The notes beneath the pieces were generated by a model. The model did not search any database, was not told the origin of the DNA, and worked only from the letters and a program-made list of their open reading frames with translations. From the NCBI RefSeq assembly GCF_021390715.1, contig NZ_JAJGWT010000004.1, positions 221,502 to 285,501 of the forward strand: 64,000 bases of DNA, in the 5' to 3' direction. Source of the stretch: Tenacibaculum piscium. GTDB taxonomy: Bacteria; Bacteroidota; Bacteroidia; Flavobacteriales; Flavobacteriaceae. A program made the translations under genes and the position numbers. Shown one piece after another: positions 16,577-25,528 of this stretch. Position 1 is the stretch's first letter. Each line of letters begins with the position of its first letter.

Positions 16577-17695
16577 ATGAAATTTATCGTATCTAGCTCT
16601 CAATTATTGAAGCAATTACAAGTTTTAAAAGGTGTTATTAATAACAATAATACGTTACCAATTTTAGATAATTTCTTATTGGAACTCGCAAACGATGAAC
16701 TTCAAATATCATCGTCAGACCTTGAAACGACTATGACTTCGGTTGTAAATGTTGAAAGTAATGACACCGGTTCTATTGCTATAAACGCTAGTTTATTACT
16801 CGACACTTTAAAAACATTTCCCGACCAACCGCTTACTTTTAATGCCGAAAACGGAAGTACTATTGAAATTATTTCGGAACAAGGAAAGTATGATATGGCG
16901 TATTTTGGAGGTGATGAATTTCCAAAAGCTCCAGAATTACCTAATCCTAGTAGTACTGAAATTCCATCAAAAATTTTAGCAACAGCTATTTCAAAAACGA
17001 TTTTTGCAGCAGGAAATGACGATTTAAGACCCGTAATGAGTGGTGTATTTTTTCAGTTTAACACGAAAGAATTAACTTTTGTTGCCACCGATGCTCATAA
17101 ATTAGTAAAATATACTCGTACCGATGTAACAGCCGAAACTGCAGTAGAATTTATCATGCCTAAAAAACCTTTAAATTTATTAAAAGGGATTTTAAATAGT
17201 TCGGATAGTAATGTAATGGTCGAATATAATGATACAAATGCCAAATTTACTTTTGAAAATGTAGTGTTAATTTGTCGTTTAATTGATGGAAAATATCCAA
17301 ATTATGAAGCTGTAATTCCTAAAGAAAATCCAAATAAATTAACTGTTGATAGAGCTTCTTTTTTAAACTCTGTGCGTCGTGTTTCTATTTTTTCGAGTAA
17401 AACAACGCATCAAATTCGTTTAAAAATGGAAGGAAATTCTTTAAATATTTCTGCAGAAGATTTAGATTACGCAAACAAAGCTGATGAACGTTTACATTGT
17501 GATTATCAAGGTGATGATTTACAAATCGGATTTAATTCTCGTTTTTTAAGTGAAATGCTTAATAATTTAGATGCTAACGATGTTTTAATAGAAATGTCGC
17601 TACCAAATAGAGCTGGAATTTTAACACCTATTGATGGAACTGCTCAAGGTGAAAGTGTTACAATGTTAGTAATGCCAGTAATGTTAAACGGATAA
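16577..17695 (+). CDS. dnaN: DNA polymerase III subunit beta (sliding clamp)
   Basis: This 372-aa protein has the length and three-domain pattern of the bacterial beta clamp, which tethers replicative polymerase to DNA as a ring dimer. Diagnostic stretches are MKFIVSSSQLLKQLQ at the N terminus, FAAGNDDLRPVMSGVFF in the domain 1-2 region, DGKYPNYEAVIP in domain 2, and the C-terminal MLVMPVMLNG that forms part of the peptide-binding pocket. It is not next to dnaA or recF here, as is common in Bacteroidetes. It has its own promoter box and terminator and is therefore probably monocistronic. Confidence 0.96.
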   Translation: MKFIVSSSQLLKQLQVLKGVINNNNTLPILDNFLLELANDELQISSSDLETTMTSVVNVESNDTGSIAINASLLLDTLKTFPDQPLTFNAENGSTIEIISEQGKYDMAYFGGDEFPKAPELPNPSSTEIPSKILATAISKTIFAAGNDDLRPVMSGVFFQFNTKELTFVATDAHKLVKYTRTDVTAETAVEFIMPKKPLNLLKGILNSSDSNVMVEYNDTNAKFTFENVVLICRLIDGKYPNYEAVIPKENPNKLTVDRASFLNSVRRVSIFSSKTTHQIRLKMEGNSLNISAEDLDYANKADERLHCDYQGDDLQIGFNSRFLSEMLNNLDANDVLIEMSLPNRAGILTPIDGTAQGESVTMLVMPVMLNG

Positions 17696-17711
17696 ATAAT
17701 CATAACATCTT

Positions 17712-17741
17712 AAAAAACCATCTTTAATTAGGTGGTTTTTG
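17712..17741 (+). terminator. Rho-independent terminator after dnaN
   Basis: The arms AAAAACCATC and GGTGGTTTTT pair with one G-T and run into T-rich sequence 17 bases after the dnaN stop. Confidence 0.7.
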
Positions 17742-17808
17742 AGTTTTTTTTACATATTCATCAAAATTAAAACAAGCCGTTAATCATATTAATAACTTAC
17801 CAAAATAA

Positions 17809-18378
17809 TTGAATATTCGTACTTTCATATTCGTATTATGTACTCTTTTTTTGAGTCAACTATTATTTGCTCAAAAAGATACTACATCCATAAAAGCCCC
17901 AATAAATAGTGATAAATACAATCCGTTAGCACCTGCAAAAGCGGCATTTTATTCTGCTATTTTTCCTGGAGGAGGTCAAATTTATAACAAAAAATACTGG
18001 AAAGCGCCCATTGTTTGGGCTTCATTAGCAATTCCTACGTATTATTATATTGATAATCGAAATGAATATAACCGTTATCGAACTGCTTTTACACTTCGAA
18101 AACAAGGTATCAAAGATGAATTTATCAATAAAGATGGAAAAGAATTAATGTCGATACAAGGGCTTGAAAATGCTCAAAAAATACTTCGGAAAAATAGAGA
18201 TTTATCCTTATTAACAGGTGTTTTATTATATGTTTTACAAATCGTAGAGGCGAGTGTAAACGCACACTTATTACAATTTGATACTGATGATAGTTTATCT
18301 TTACAACCCATGGTATATCCAGATCCTTTATTTATAGAATCGCCAAAAGTTGGTTTAACGTTAAAATACGCTTTTTAA
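17809..18378 (+). CDS. DUF5683 family protein, TTG start
   Basis: This 189-aa exported or membrane protein has a signal peptide (FIFVLCTLFLSQLLFAQKD) and the DUF5683 signature FYSAIFPGGGQIYNKKYWKAP near residue 50. Two hydrophobic segments follow (about 60-75 and 130-150). Function is unknown. In flavobacteria this family commonly sits between chromosome partition genes and dapB-lepB, and the downstream part of that order is conserved here. The start is TTG at 17809, because no ATG precedes the signal peptide in frame. The dapB gene follows after 12 bases. Confidence 0.85.
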   Translation: MNIRTFIFVLCTLFLSQLLFAQKDTTSIKAPINSDKYNPLAPAKAAFYSAIFPGGGQIYNKKYWKAPIVWASLAIPTYYYIDNRNEYNRYRTAFTLRKQGIKDEFINKDGKELMSIQGLENAQKILRKNRDLSLLTGVLLYVLQIVEASVNAHLLQFDTDDSLSLQPMVYPDPLFIESPKVGLTLKYAF

Positions 18379-18390
18379 ACTTTTTAAATT

Positions 18391-19092
18391 ATGAAAATAG
18401 CACTACTCGGTTATGGTCGAATGGGTAAAGAAATTGAAAAAGTTGCTTTACAAAGAGGTCATGAAATAATTATTAAAGATTCAGGAGCAACAACATACGA
18501 CATAAAAAAAGCAGACATCGCTATTGATTTTAGCATACCAGATGCCGCTTTTAAAAATATTAGTCATTGTATTGAAAACCAAATTCCTGTAATTTCAGGA
18601 ACTACTGGCTGGTTAGAGAAATACCATGAAATTGTTGAATTATGCAATCATAAAAAAGGAGCTTTTATCTATGCTTCTAACTTTAGTGTAGGCGTAAATA
18701 TCTTCTTTGAACTCAACAAACAATTGGCTAAAATGATGCAAAACTTACCGCAATATAACATTGCTATTCAAGAGATTCATCATACAAAAAAATTAGACGC
18801 ACCAAGCGGAACAGCAATTACTTTAGCCGAAGGAATCATCGAAAATACCGATAAAATAGCCTGGGAATTAGATGCTAAAACATCCGAAGAAAATATTCCA
18901 ATAACCGCTATCAGAACTCCAGATGTACCAGGAACTCACACCACAACATACAGTTCTTTAGTCGATACGATTGCTATAAAACACACGGCTCATAACCGAC
19001 AAGGTTTTGCGCTAGGTGCTGTTATTGCTGCCGAATGGTTAGTCAATAAAACAGGAGTTTTCTCGATGAGAGATGTGTTAAACTTAGGTTAA
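18391..19092 (+). CDS. dapB: 4-hydroxy-tetrahydrodipicolinate reductase
   Basis: This 233-aa enzyme catalyses the NAD(P)H-dependent step of the diaminopimelate/lysine pathway after DapA, supplying peptidoglycan precursors. The Rossmann loop is GYGRMGKE (residues 7-14), the cofactor-side motif is ISGTTGW, and the catalytic His-His and substrate Lys are in EIHHTKKLDAPSGTA. The C-terminal RQGFALGAVIAAEWL is also typical. The length is at the short end for DapB, as usual in Bacteroidetes. It belongs to the DUF5683-dapB-lepB-WbqC run; lepB starts 155 bases downstream and may have its own promoter. Confidence 0.95.
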   Translation: MKIALLGYGRMGKEIEKVALQRGHEIIIKDSGATTYDIKKADIAIDFSIPDAAFKNISHCIENQIPVISGTTGWLEKYHEIVELCNHKKGAFIYASNFSVGVNIFFELNKQLAKMMQNLPQYNIAIQEIHHTKKLDAPSGTAITLAEGIIENTDKIAWELDAKTSEENIPITAIRTPDVPGTHTTTYSSLVDTIAIKHTAHNRQGFALGAVIAAEWLVNKTGVFSMRDVLNLG

Positions 19093-19247
19093 TATCATAA
19101 TAATGCATTAAAAAAATGCATCAAAAATGTAACAAATACCTGAAAAATTACACTAATTAATCATTAATAAGATAATTTTAAATATAATTATTTTAGATAA
19201 TTATTGAATATAATTCCTAAATAATAGGAGCAAAAAATAGCTAGATT

Positions 19248-20831
19248 ATGACATTTTCAGAATGGTTTTTATTCTTTTTACTACTTCAAGTAATTCACTT
19301 TTTAGGAACTTGGAAATTATATGTTAAAGCTGGAAAAAAAGCTTGGGAAGCAGCCGTGCCTGTTTATAATGCAATTGTTTTAATGCAAATAATCAACCGC
19401 CCAAAATGGTGGGTATTTTTATTATTTATTCCTATTGTAAATCTATTAATGTTTCCTATTATTTGGATTGAAACCTGTAGAAGTTTTGGTTTTAACCAAC
19501 GAAAAGACACCTTTTCAGCTGTTTTTACCTTCGGATTTTACATCTATTATATCAACTATTTCACCGATACTCCTTATATTGAAAACAGAAGTTTACAACC
19601 AAGATCTGCCTTAGGAGAATGGGTAAGTTCTATCGCTTTTGCCATTATAGCGGCAACGTTAGTGCACACCTATTTTATGCAACCTTATACGATTCCAACT
19701 TCTTCTCTAGAGAAAACATTATTAGTTGGAGATTATCTATTTGTAAGTAAATTCCACTACGGAGCGCGCATTCCTAGTACGACAATTGCTGCACCAATGG
19801 CACACGATACACTGCCACTTTTAGGAATGAAATCTTTTATTTCTGATGATAAAAATAAAGATGGTTTTTTAAATAAAGCGTCATTACCTTATATGCGAAT
19901 CCCTGGTTTTCAAAATATTAAACGCAATGATATTGTTGTTTTCAGTTGGCCTGCGGATAGTTTAAAAACCATGTGGGGTGATAAATCTGGTGAAGCAACG
20001 TACAAACCTATTGATAAAAAAACAAATTACGTAAAAAGAGCCACGGGTATTGCTGGTGATACATTAGAAGTTCGTGATGGTTATGTATTTATCAACGGAA
20101 AAAAAACTATTTTACCAGACAGAGCAAAACCACAATGGTATTTTAAAGTCGATACACAGGGTAAAAAATTAGCGATCGAAACTATCCGAGAATTTAATAT
20201 AAACGGAGAAGGGAAAATGACGAACGATGGTATTTATTTTTTTAACTTAACAGATGATGAAGCGGCTTCTTTAGCAAAAAACAACTTAGTAAAAAGTGTT
20301 ACAAAACATGTAAAACCAAGTGGAACTTATGATGCAGCTGTTTTTCCACATAGCCCAAAATACGCATGGTCTTCTGACAATTTTGGACCACTTTACATTC
20401 CAAAAGCAGGAACAACAGTCGCTTTAAACGAAAATACCATTCCATTTTACGAGCAAATTATCCGAAGATATGAAAATAATAATTTAACCATTTTTGGTGA
20501 TGCTATTTATATCAACGGAAAAAAAGCAACGAGCTATACTTTTAAACAAGATTATTATTGGATGATGGGAGATAATCGTCAAAACTCATTAGATGCCAGA
20601 AATTGGGGATATGTTCCTTTCGATCATGTCGTTGGAAAACCTGTGTTAATTTGGTTAAGCTGGAATCCTAACGCACCCGATTTTATGTCAAAAATAAATT
20701 CAATCCGTTGGGACAGAATGTTTACAACCGTTGGCGGAAGTGGAAAACCTACCTCTTATTTATGGTTGGTTATTGTACTTATCGCAGGATATATCATCTA
20801 TAGTTTTAAAAAAGATAAAAAGAAATCATAA
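19248..20831 (+). CDS. lepB: Signal peptidase I, extended Bacteroidetes form
   Basis: This 527-aa protein cleaves Sec signal peptides at the periplasmic face of the inner membrane. It has an N-terminal three-helix membrane region (about 5-105, DUF5684-like), a further helix at about 125-142, then the catalytic Ser153 in IPTSSLEKTL and the general base Lys263 in YVKRATGIAGD. The family usually has SSM; here the residue after the Ser is Leu. GDNRQNSLDARNWGYVP is the conserved box E region, and a C-terminal membrane helix ends the protein. The length is about twice that of E. coli-type cores because of an insertion between the Lys motif and box E. It overlaps the WbqC gene by one base. Confidence 0.95.
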   Translation: MTFSEWFLFFLLLQVIHFLGTWKLYVKAGKKAWEAAVPVYNAIVLMQIINRPKWWVFLLFIPIVNLLMFPIIWIETCRSFGFNQRKDTFSAVFTFGFYIYYINYFTDTPYIENRSLQPRSALGEWVSSIAFAIIAATLVHTYFMQPYTIPTSSLEKTLLVGDYLFVSKFHYGARIPSTTIAAPMAHDTLPLLGMKSFISDDKNKDGFLNKASLPYMRIPGFQNIKRNDIVVFSWPADSLKTMWGDKSGEATYKPIDKKTNYVKRATGIAGDTLEVRDGYVFINGKKTILPDRAKPQWYFKVDTQGKKLAIETIREFNINGEGKMTNDGIYFFNLTDDEAASLAKNNLVKSVTKHVKPSGTYDAAVFPHSPKYAWSSDNFGPLYIPKAGTTVALNENTIPFYEQIIRRYENNNLTIFGDAIYINGKKATSYTFKQDYYWMMGDNRQNSLDARNWGYVPFDHVVGKPVLIWLSWNPNAPDFMSKINSIRWDRMFTTVGGSGKPTSYLWLVIVLIAGYIIYSFKKDKKKS

Positions 20832-21451
20832 TGTCACTTTTTATCCCTACTTATTTCGCGCCTATTTCGCAATACGCAAAAATTTATACAGCCGATTCGG
20901 TAATGTTTGAATTTGAAGATAATTATCAAAAACAAACCTACCGAAACAGATGTTATATTTATGGTGCTAACGGAAAATTATCTTTAAATATTCCTGTAAA
21001 ACATTTAAGTACAGAAAACAGAAAAAAAAGTAAAGATACTTTAGTTGATAATGATATTCAATGGCAACAACAGCATTTTAAATCCTTACAATCGGCGTAT
21101 AAATCCTCGCCATTTTTCGAGTTTTTTGAAGATGATATTGCTACAATATTTCATAAAAAATATACCTATTTACAAGATGTAAATATCGATACACATTTAT
21201 TTATTACCGATGCTTTACAAATTGAAGATACATTTTCTAAAACATCTACTTATGAAGTAACGCCCGAAATACCTGATTTCAGAAATTTAGCGATTGCTAA
21301 AAAAGGCGTTGAAATTAACATCGATACATATATTCAAATATTTGATGATAAACATGGTTTTATGCCTAACTTGTCTATCTTAGATTTACTTTTTATGGAA
21401 GGTCCAAATACTGTTAGTTTTTTAGAAAAAATAAAATTTAAACAACCCTAA
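20831..21451 (+). CDS. WbqC-like family protein
   Basis: This 206-aa cytosolic protein matches the WbqC/YPR family by the N-terminal PTYFAPISQYAKIY, the central RNRCYIYGANGKLSLNIPV and the aromatic WQQQHFKSLQSAYKSSPFF region. WbqC relatives are found in O-antigen loci and with radical or sugar chemistry, but no enzymatic activity is established. It starts within the last codon of lepB (one-base overlap), so it is translationally coupled to it. This lepB-WbqC pairing is conserved in flavobacteria. A hairpin terminator follows. Confidence 0.85.
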   Translation: MSLFIPTYFAPISQYAKIYTADSVMFEFEDNYQKQTYRNRCYIYGANGKLSLNIPVKHLSTENRKKSKDTLVDNDIQWQQQHFKSLQSAYKSSPFFEFFEDDIATIFHKKYTYLQDVNIDTHLFITDALQIEDTFSKTSTYEVTPEIPDFRNLAIAKKGVEINIDTYIQIFDDKHGFMPNLSILDLLFMEGPNTVSFLEKIKFKQP

Positions 21452-21480
21452 AAACTGTTTAAAATCTTATTATTTTAGAT

Positions 21481-21518
21481 AAAAAAATCTCAGATTAATT
21501 TAATAATCTGAGGTTTTT
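21481..21518 (+). terminator. Terminator of the DUF5683-dapB-lepB-WbqC unit
   Basis: The arms AAAATCTCAGATTA and TAATCTGAGGTTTT pair with one G-T around a 6-nt loop, 30 bases after the WbqC stop. Confidence 0.8.
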
Positions 21519-21537
21519 AGTTTTATAGCATAAAAAC

Positions 21538-21600
21538 ACTGTCAGTTAGAATTATTTTTTCCTTCAAAAAATGATATCGAGAAGTTTTTTAGCATCAGAA
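21538..21600. repeat. Dispersed 3'-flanking repeat element, copy 2
   Basis: This is a shortened variant of the repeat: CTGTCAGTTAGAATTATTTT, then CCTTCAAAAAATGATATCGAG. The same segments occur with few changes at 22812-22870. It lies downstream of the WbqC terminator. Confidence 0.6.
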
Positions 21601-21642
21601 ATAAAAACAACTCGAATTCACAAAACTTAAACGCACTATATT

Positions 21643-22719
21643 ATGATAACTAAAACCAATTCAACAGTAACTTTTAACTGTGGTATAACTATGAAAAATA
21701 GGTTTATGCTAGCTCCATTAACAAACCAACAAAGCCATGATAACGGACAACTTTCAGAAGACGAATTCAACTGGCTAACCATGAGAGCAAAAGGTGGTTT
21801 TGGTTTGGTGATGACCTGTGCTTCACATGTTCAAGAGATAGGAAAAGGCTTTTTTGGACAGCTTGGTATTTTTAATGATAGCTTAAATAAAGGACATATA
21901 AAATTAGCTAAAAACATTAAAACATATGGAAGTTTAGCGGTTATTCAGTTGCATCATGCAGGAATGCGCACACCCTCTGAACTGATAAATGAACGTTCTG
22001 TTTGTCCTTCAGAAAATGAAAAAACGAATTCTAGAGCGCTTAGTTTAGAGGAAGTTTATGAATTAAGAACCTCTTTTATTACAGCGGCTGTTCGTGCTAA
22101 AAAATGCGGATACGATGGCGTTGAAATTCATGGTGCTCATGGATATATTTTAACACAATTTTTGAGTTCTGAAATTAATAAAAGAACAGATCAATATGGA
22201 GGTTCTTTATTAAATAGAGCTCGCTTACTGTTTGAAATTGTTACAGGTATTAGAGAACAATGCGGAGCTGATTTTTTAGTTGGCGTTCGATTATCTCCAG
22301 AAAGATTCGCTATGGATATTGACGAAATAAAGTGGGTTTCTCAACAATTAATTGATCAAGGAAATATTGATTTTTTAGATATTTCTTTGTGGGATTGTTT
22401 TAAAATACCAAATGATGAAAAATATCAAAAAAGTACTTTATTAGAACACTTTACCAGTTTAGATTTTAAAAAGGTAAAATGGACTGTTGCTGGAAAAATC
22501 AGCAATGCGGTGGATGTTCAAAAAATATTAGATGCTGGTGTTGATTTTGTATCAATTGGAACTTCTGGTATATTGCATCATGATTTTCCTAAATTAGTAA
22601 TAGAAAACCCTACTTTTAATCCAGTTTCACTTCCTGTTTCAGCGGAATATCTTAGAAAAGAAGGCGTAAGTGATAAATTTATTGAGTATTTAAAAAAGAG
22701 AGCTGGTTTTGTTGAATAA
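21643..22719 (+). CDS. NADH:flavin oxidoreductase, Old Yellow Enzyme family
   Basis: This 358-aa TIM-barrel FMN enzyme reduces activated C=C bonds or related electrophiles using NAD(P)H. Visible motifs are MLAPLTNQQS near the N terminus, QLHHAGMRT, and the substrate-binding His pair in GVEIHGAHGYILTQFLS. The phosphate-binding end is VAGKISNAVDV with VSIGTSG. It lacks a C-terminal Fe-S/FAD extension, so it is a classical single-domain OYE, not a dienoyl-CoA reductase. Physiological substrate is unknown. It is monocistronic, between repeat elements and terminators. Confidence 0.9.
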   Translation: MITKTNSTVTFNCGITMKNRFMLAPLTNQQSHDNGQLSEDEFNWLTMRAKGGFGLVMTCASHVQEIGKGFFGQLGIFNDSLNKGHIKLAKNIKTYGSLAVIQLHHAGMRTPSELINERSVCPSENEKTNSRALSLEEVYELRTSFITAAVRAKKCGYDGVEIHGAHGYILTQFLSSEINKRTDQYGGSLLNRARLLFEIVTGIREQCGADFLVGVRLSPERFAMDIDEIKWVSQQLIDQGNIDFLDISLWDCFKIPNDEKYQKSTLLEHFTSLDFKKVKWTVAGKISNAVDVQKILDAGVDFVSIGTSGILHHDFPKLVIENPTFNPVSLPVSAEYLRKEGVSDKFIEYLKKRAGFVE

Positions 22720-22742
22720 TACAAAATATTACTAAAATACTT

Positions 22743-22791
22743 AAAACAAAATCTCCCTTTATTTATAAAAAAATAAAGGGAGATTTTGTTT
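22743..22791. terminator. Strong terminator hairpin
   Basis: A stem of about 20 bp, whose arms contain ATCTCCCTTTATTTA and its complement, lies 24 bases after the OYE-family gene and has a T-rich 3' side. Confidence 0.85.
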
Positions 22792-22793
22792 AA

Positions 22794-22891
22794 GCCTGTT
22801 TAAAATTAAATAAACTGTCAGTTCGAGTGATTTTTTTCCTTCAAAAAAATTGTATCGAGAACTTTTTTAGTATAAGAGCCTGTTTAAAATT
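22794..22891. repeat. Dispersed 3'-flanking repeat element, copy 3, with 14-nt direct repeats
   Basis: GCCTGTTTAAAATT occurs at 22794-22807 and again at 22878-22891, bounding an element that contains CTGTCAGTTCGAGTGATTTT and TTGTATCGAGAACTTTTTTAG. The inner arms AGTTCGAG and ATCGAGAACT can fold together imperfectly. The right end touches the stop of the rlmF gene. Confidence 0.65.
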
Positions 22892-23772
22892 TAAAATCGC
22901 CAGCACACAATTCGTGTTACTTTATTTCCTTGACTCATTGGAATCACTTTAAATTCTTGTACGCCTAATTTTTTAGCAGAATCTTGTAAACTTTTTACAT
23001 TTTCTTTTTTTGATACCAAACTGGTAAACCAGTTACTTAGTTTTGGTTGTAAAGAACTCTCGTATAAATAGGTATGTAAAAAGGCTTTTTCTCCTCCGAT
23101 ATACCATAATTCATTATGATTTCCTGCAAAATTACGCACGGTATTATTTCCTAAATTTCTTGATTTTCTTCTATTAGCTCCTCTGGCTTCTTCTGCCGAT
23201 TTGTAAAATGGCGGATTACACATTGTTACAGAAAAAGCGTCATCTTCTTGAGTAATTCCTTTTAAAACATTCGATTCATTGAATTGTTGTCGCAGTGTAA
23301 TTTTGGCATCTAATTGATTATCATCAATAATATCTTGTGCATAATCTAAGGAATCTAAATCAATATCAACTGCTACAAAATTCCAATTATAAGCCGATGC
23401 GCCCAATAATGGATATATACAACTAGCGCCTGTTCCGATATCTAAAACGGTTATTTCTGTTGATTCTTGTACTGATTTATCTACTGATTTATCAGCAATT
23501 AAATCGGCTAAATGATGAATATAATCGACTCTTCCTGGAATTGGCGGACATAAATTTTCGTCAGGAAAATTCCAATCTTTAATCTGATAATGCGCCATTA
23601 ATAACGCTTTATTAAATTCTTTTACAGCAACAGGGTCTGAAAAATCAATGGTTTCTTTTTCAAATTTTTTGATAACAAACTCCGAAATTGGAGGATATTT
23701 TGCTTTTAAAAATTCAAAATCGTATCCGTTTTTATGCTTATTATTCTCGTGTAATCCTTTTTTATCTTCCAT
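22891..23772 (-). CDS. rlmF: 23S rRNA (adenine(1618)-N(6))-methyltransferase
   Basis: This 293-aa SAM-dependent enzyme methylates N6 of A1618 in 23S rRNA. The N-terminal region NKHKNGYDFEFLKAKYP and NFPDENLCPPIPGRVDY are characteristic of RlmF/YbiN. The SAM-binding loop is LDIGTGASCIYPLLGA, and the catalytic N6-amino motif is CNPPFYKS. The length matches the family. It is directly downstream of bshC with no spacer bases between the genes, so the two are an operon. The 3' end abuts a repeat element. Confidence 0.92.
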   Translation of the reverse strand: MEDKKGLHENNKHKNGYDFEFLKAKYPPISEFVIKKFEKETIDFSDPVAVKEFNKALLMAHYQIKDWNFPDENLCPPIPGRVDYIHHLADLIADKSVDKSVQESTEITVLDIGTGASCIYPLLGASAYNWNFVAVDIDLDSLDYAQDIIDDNQLDAKITLRQQFNESNVLKGITQEDDAFSVTMCNPPFYKSAEEARGANRRKSRNLGNNTVRNFAGNHNELWYIGGEKAFLHTYLYESSLQPKLSNWFTSLVSKKENVKSLQDSAKKLGVQEFKVIPMSQGNKVTRIVCWRF

Positions 23773-25365
23773 TTAAAATATCAGTACTGTAAATTCTAAT
23801 TGTAGTGGCTTTAAACCGTTTTTTAAATTTTTTATCAAGCTATTTCCGTATTCTAAATAATATTCAGAAAAATTTCGGTGTCGTTCTTCTAAGCTTCCAT
23901 TTGGCAGTATTTCGTTTTGCAAAACTACGATTCTAGCAACCAAATCTTTATGATGACGTTTCTCGGCACGTAACCAGCGTTTTTCTAAATTTTCTAAGCC
24001 TTTTAATTGTTTTTTTTCTTGAGCATTTACGGCTCCTAAAAAGGAAATATCTGTTTTTTTAGCAACTTCTTTTAACTGTATAAATTGCTGTTTTAAAAAC
24101 TCTTTTTGCGTTGTAAAATCTACTTTTTCTTCGGATATTTCGACGACTTTCTTTTGAAGTAACTCATCTTGTTTCAAGAGAATTTCTTCTGATGAAATAG
24201 TTAATTTCGTTAATTTTCTTGCTTGTTTTTCTGATAGTATTTGTGCGGAATTTCGCAATAACAAAATTGGAAATGGTACTTTTACAGCTTCAAAATACTG
24301 TTTTAATTCCAGCCAATATGCTAATTCTCCACCGCCACCAACATAGCAAAGATTTGGTAAAATTACTTCTTGATATAAAGGACGCATAATTACATTGGGC
24401 GAAAATCGCTCAGGAAATTCATGAATTTCTTTTTGTAAATCTTCAAAAGTCCAAGAAATATTGGTGTCATTTACTTTAAAGATATCATTTTCAATGATAA
24501 TACGTTCGCGAATTTCCTCCGTTAAATAAAACAAATTAATTTCCCTTGGATTTACTTGAATTTTATAATTTTCACCAAATTCTTCAATCGTTTGGGTTAC
24601 CTTTTTATACGATGTTTGATTTTTTAATTCATCTTCGACAAACGGAATAAATGCTTTTTTTAATGCTTTTTCATCGGCATCAATAATTACCAAACCATAT
24701 TCGCCAAATAATTCATTGGCAATATAACGCGTTGCATCGGCTAAATTCAGATGTTTTACATAGGCTTTTTTGAATAATTCTTTTAAAAATACTGCATTTT
24801 TTGAAGTTCCTAAATGTTCCGAGAAAATAGCTAAAACTTCAGCCAAACCTTCCGTTGAAAAACGTCCTACTCCTCCACTTTGATTCGAATTCCATTGTAC
24901 TTTTTTGCCTTTAAAATTGAAGTAATTTATTTCCTCAAAATCATGATCTTCAGTTGCCATCCAATAAATAGGTACAAAATTTTCCTGCGGATATTTTTCT
25001 GTTAATTTTTCACATAAATTAATCGTAGAAATAATTTTATATAAAAAATATAAAGGACCTGTAAACAAATTTAATTGATGTCCTGTAGTTACTGTAAACG
25101 TATTTTCTAAGGATAAATCAGCAATATTTTGTTGCGTTTTCGGCGTTGCGGTAACCTTTCGATATTGTGTTGTTAAAACATCAACAAGTGTTTTTCTTTT
25201 ATCTGTTGAAAAATGAGCTTTTTTGATTTTTAACTGATTTTCAAATCCTTCTAAAGATGGAAAATTATTATAAAAGGGTTTTATTTTTGGTGATTCTTCT
25301 AAATAATCTAACATTGTTTTAGAGAAAAAACCCGTCTTTTTAAATGGGATATGAGTTACTTTCAT
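23773..25365 (-). CDS. bshC: Bacillithiol biosynthesis cysteine-adding enzyme BshC
   Basis: This 530-aa protein carries out the last step of bacillithiol synthesis, joining cysteine to glucosaminyl-malate. Family hallmarks are TTGHQLNLFTGPLYFLYK, MATEDHDFEEIN, and MRPLYQEVILPNLCYVGGGGE, with a long C-terminal coiled coil (about 380-470). The length equals that of the family. Its presence means the organism probably uses bacillithiol as a low-molecular-weight thiol, as other Flavobacteriia do. bshA and bshB are not in the window. It heads an operon with rlmF and is divergent from the BatA-like gene. Confidence 0.95.
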   Translation of the reverse strand: MKVTHIPFKKTGFFSKTMLDYLEESPKIKPFYNNFPSLEGFENQLKIKKAHFSTDKRKTLVDVLTTQYRKVTATPKTQQNIADLSLENTFTVTTGHQLNLFTGPLYFLYKIISTINLCEKLTEKYPQENFVPIYWMATEDHDFEEINYFNFKGKKVQWNSNQSGGVGRFSTEGLAEVLAIFSEHLGTSKNAVFLKELFKKAYVKHLNLADATRYIANELFGEYGLVIIDADEKALKKAFIPFVEDELKNQTSYKKVTQTIEEFGENYKIQVNPREINLFYLTEEIRERIIIENDIFKVNDTNISWTFEDLQKEIHEFPERFSPNVIMRPLYQEVILPNLCYVGGGGELAYWLELKQYFEAVKVPFPILLLRNSAQILSEKQARKLTKLTISSEEILLKQDELLQKKVVEISEEKVDFTTQKEFLKQQFIQLKEVAKKTDISFLGAVNAQEKKQLKGLENLEKRWLRAEKRHHKDLVARIVVLQNEILPNGSLEERHRNFSEYYLEYGNSLIKNLKNGLKPLQLEFTVLIF

Positions 25366-25528
25366 TTAGTTTTTTAGTTTTTTTTAAAACAAGTTGCTTA
25401 TGAAGCATCAAAAATACTAAAATTTGATGCCATGCTCGAAAATCAAGCATCTATTTACCTATTTTTACATTTATATTCTGAAAAATATATTTTACAAGTT
25501 TTATTTTCAATAAAAAAGAGGCAATTCT

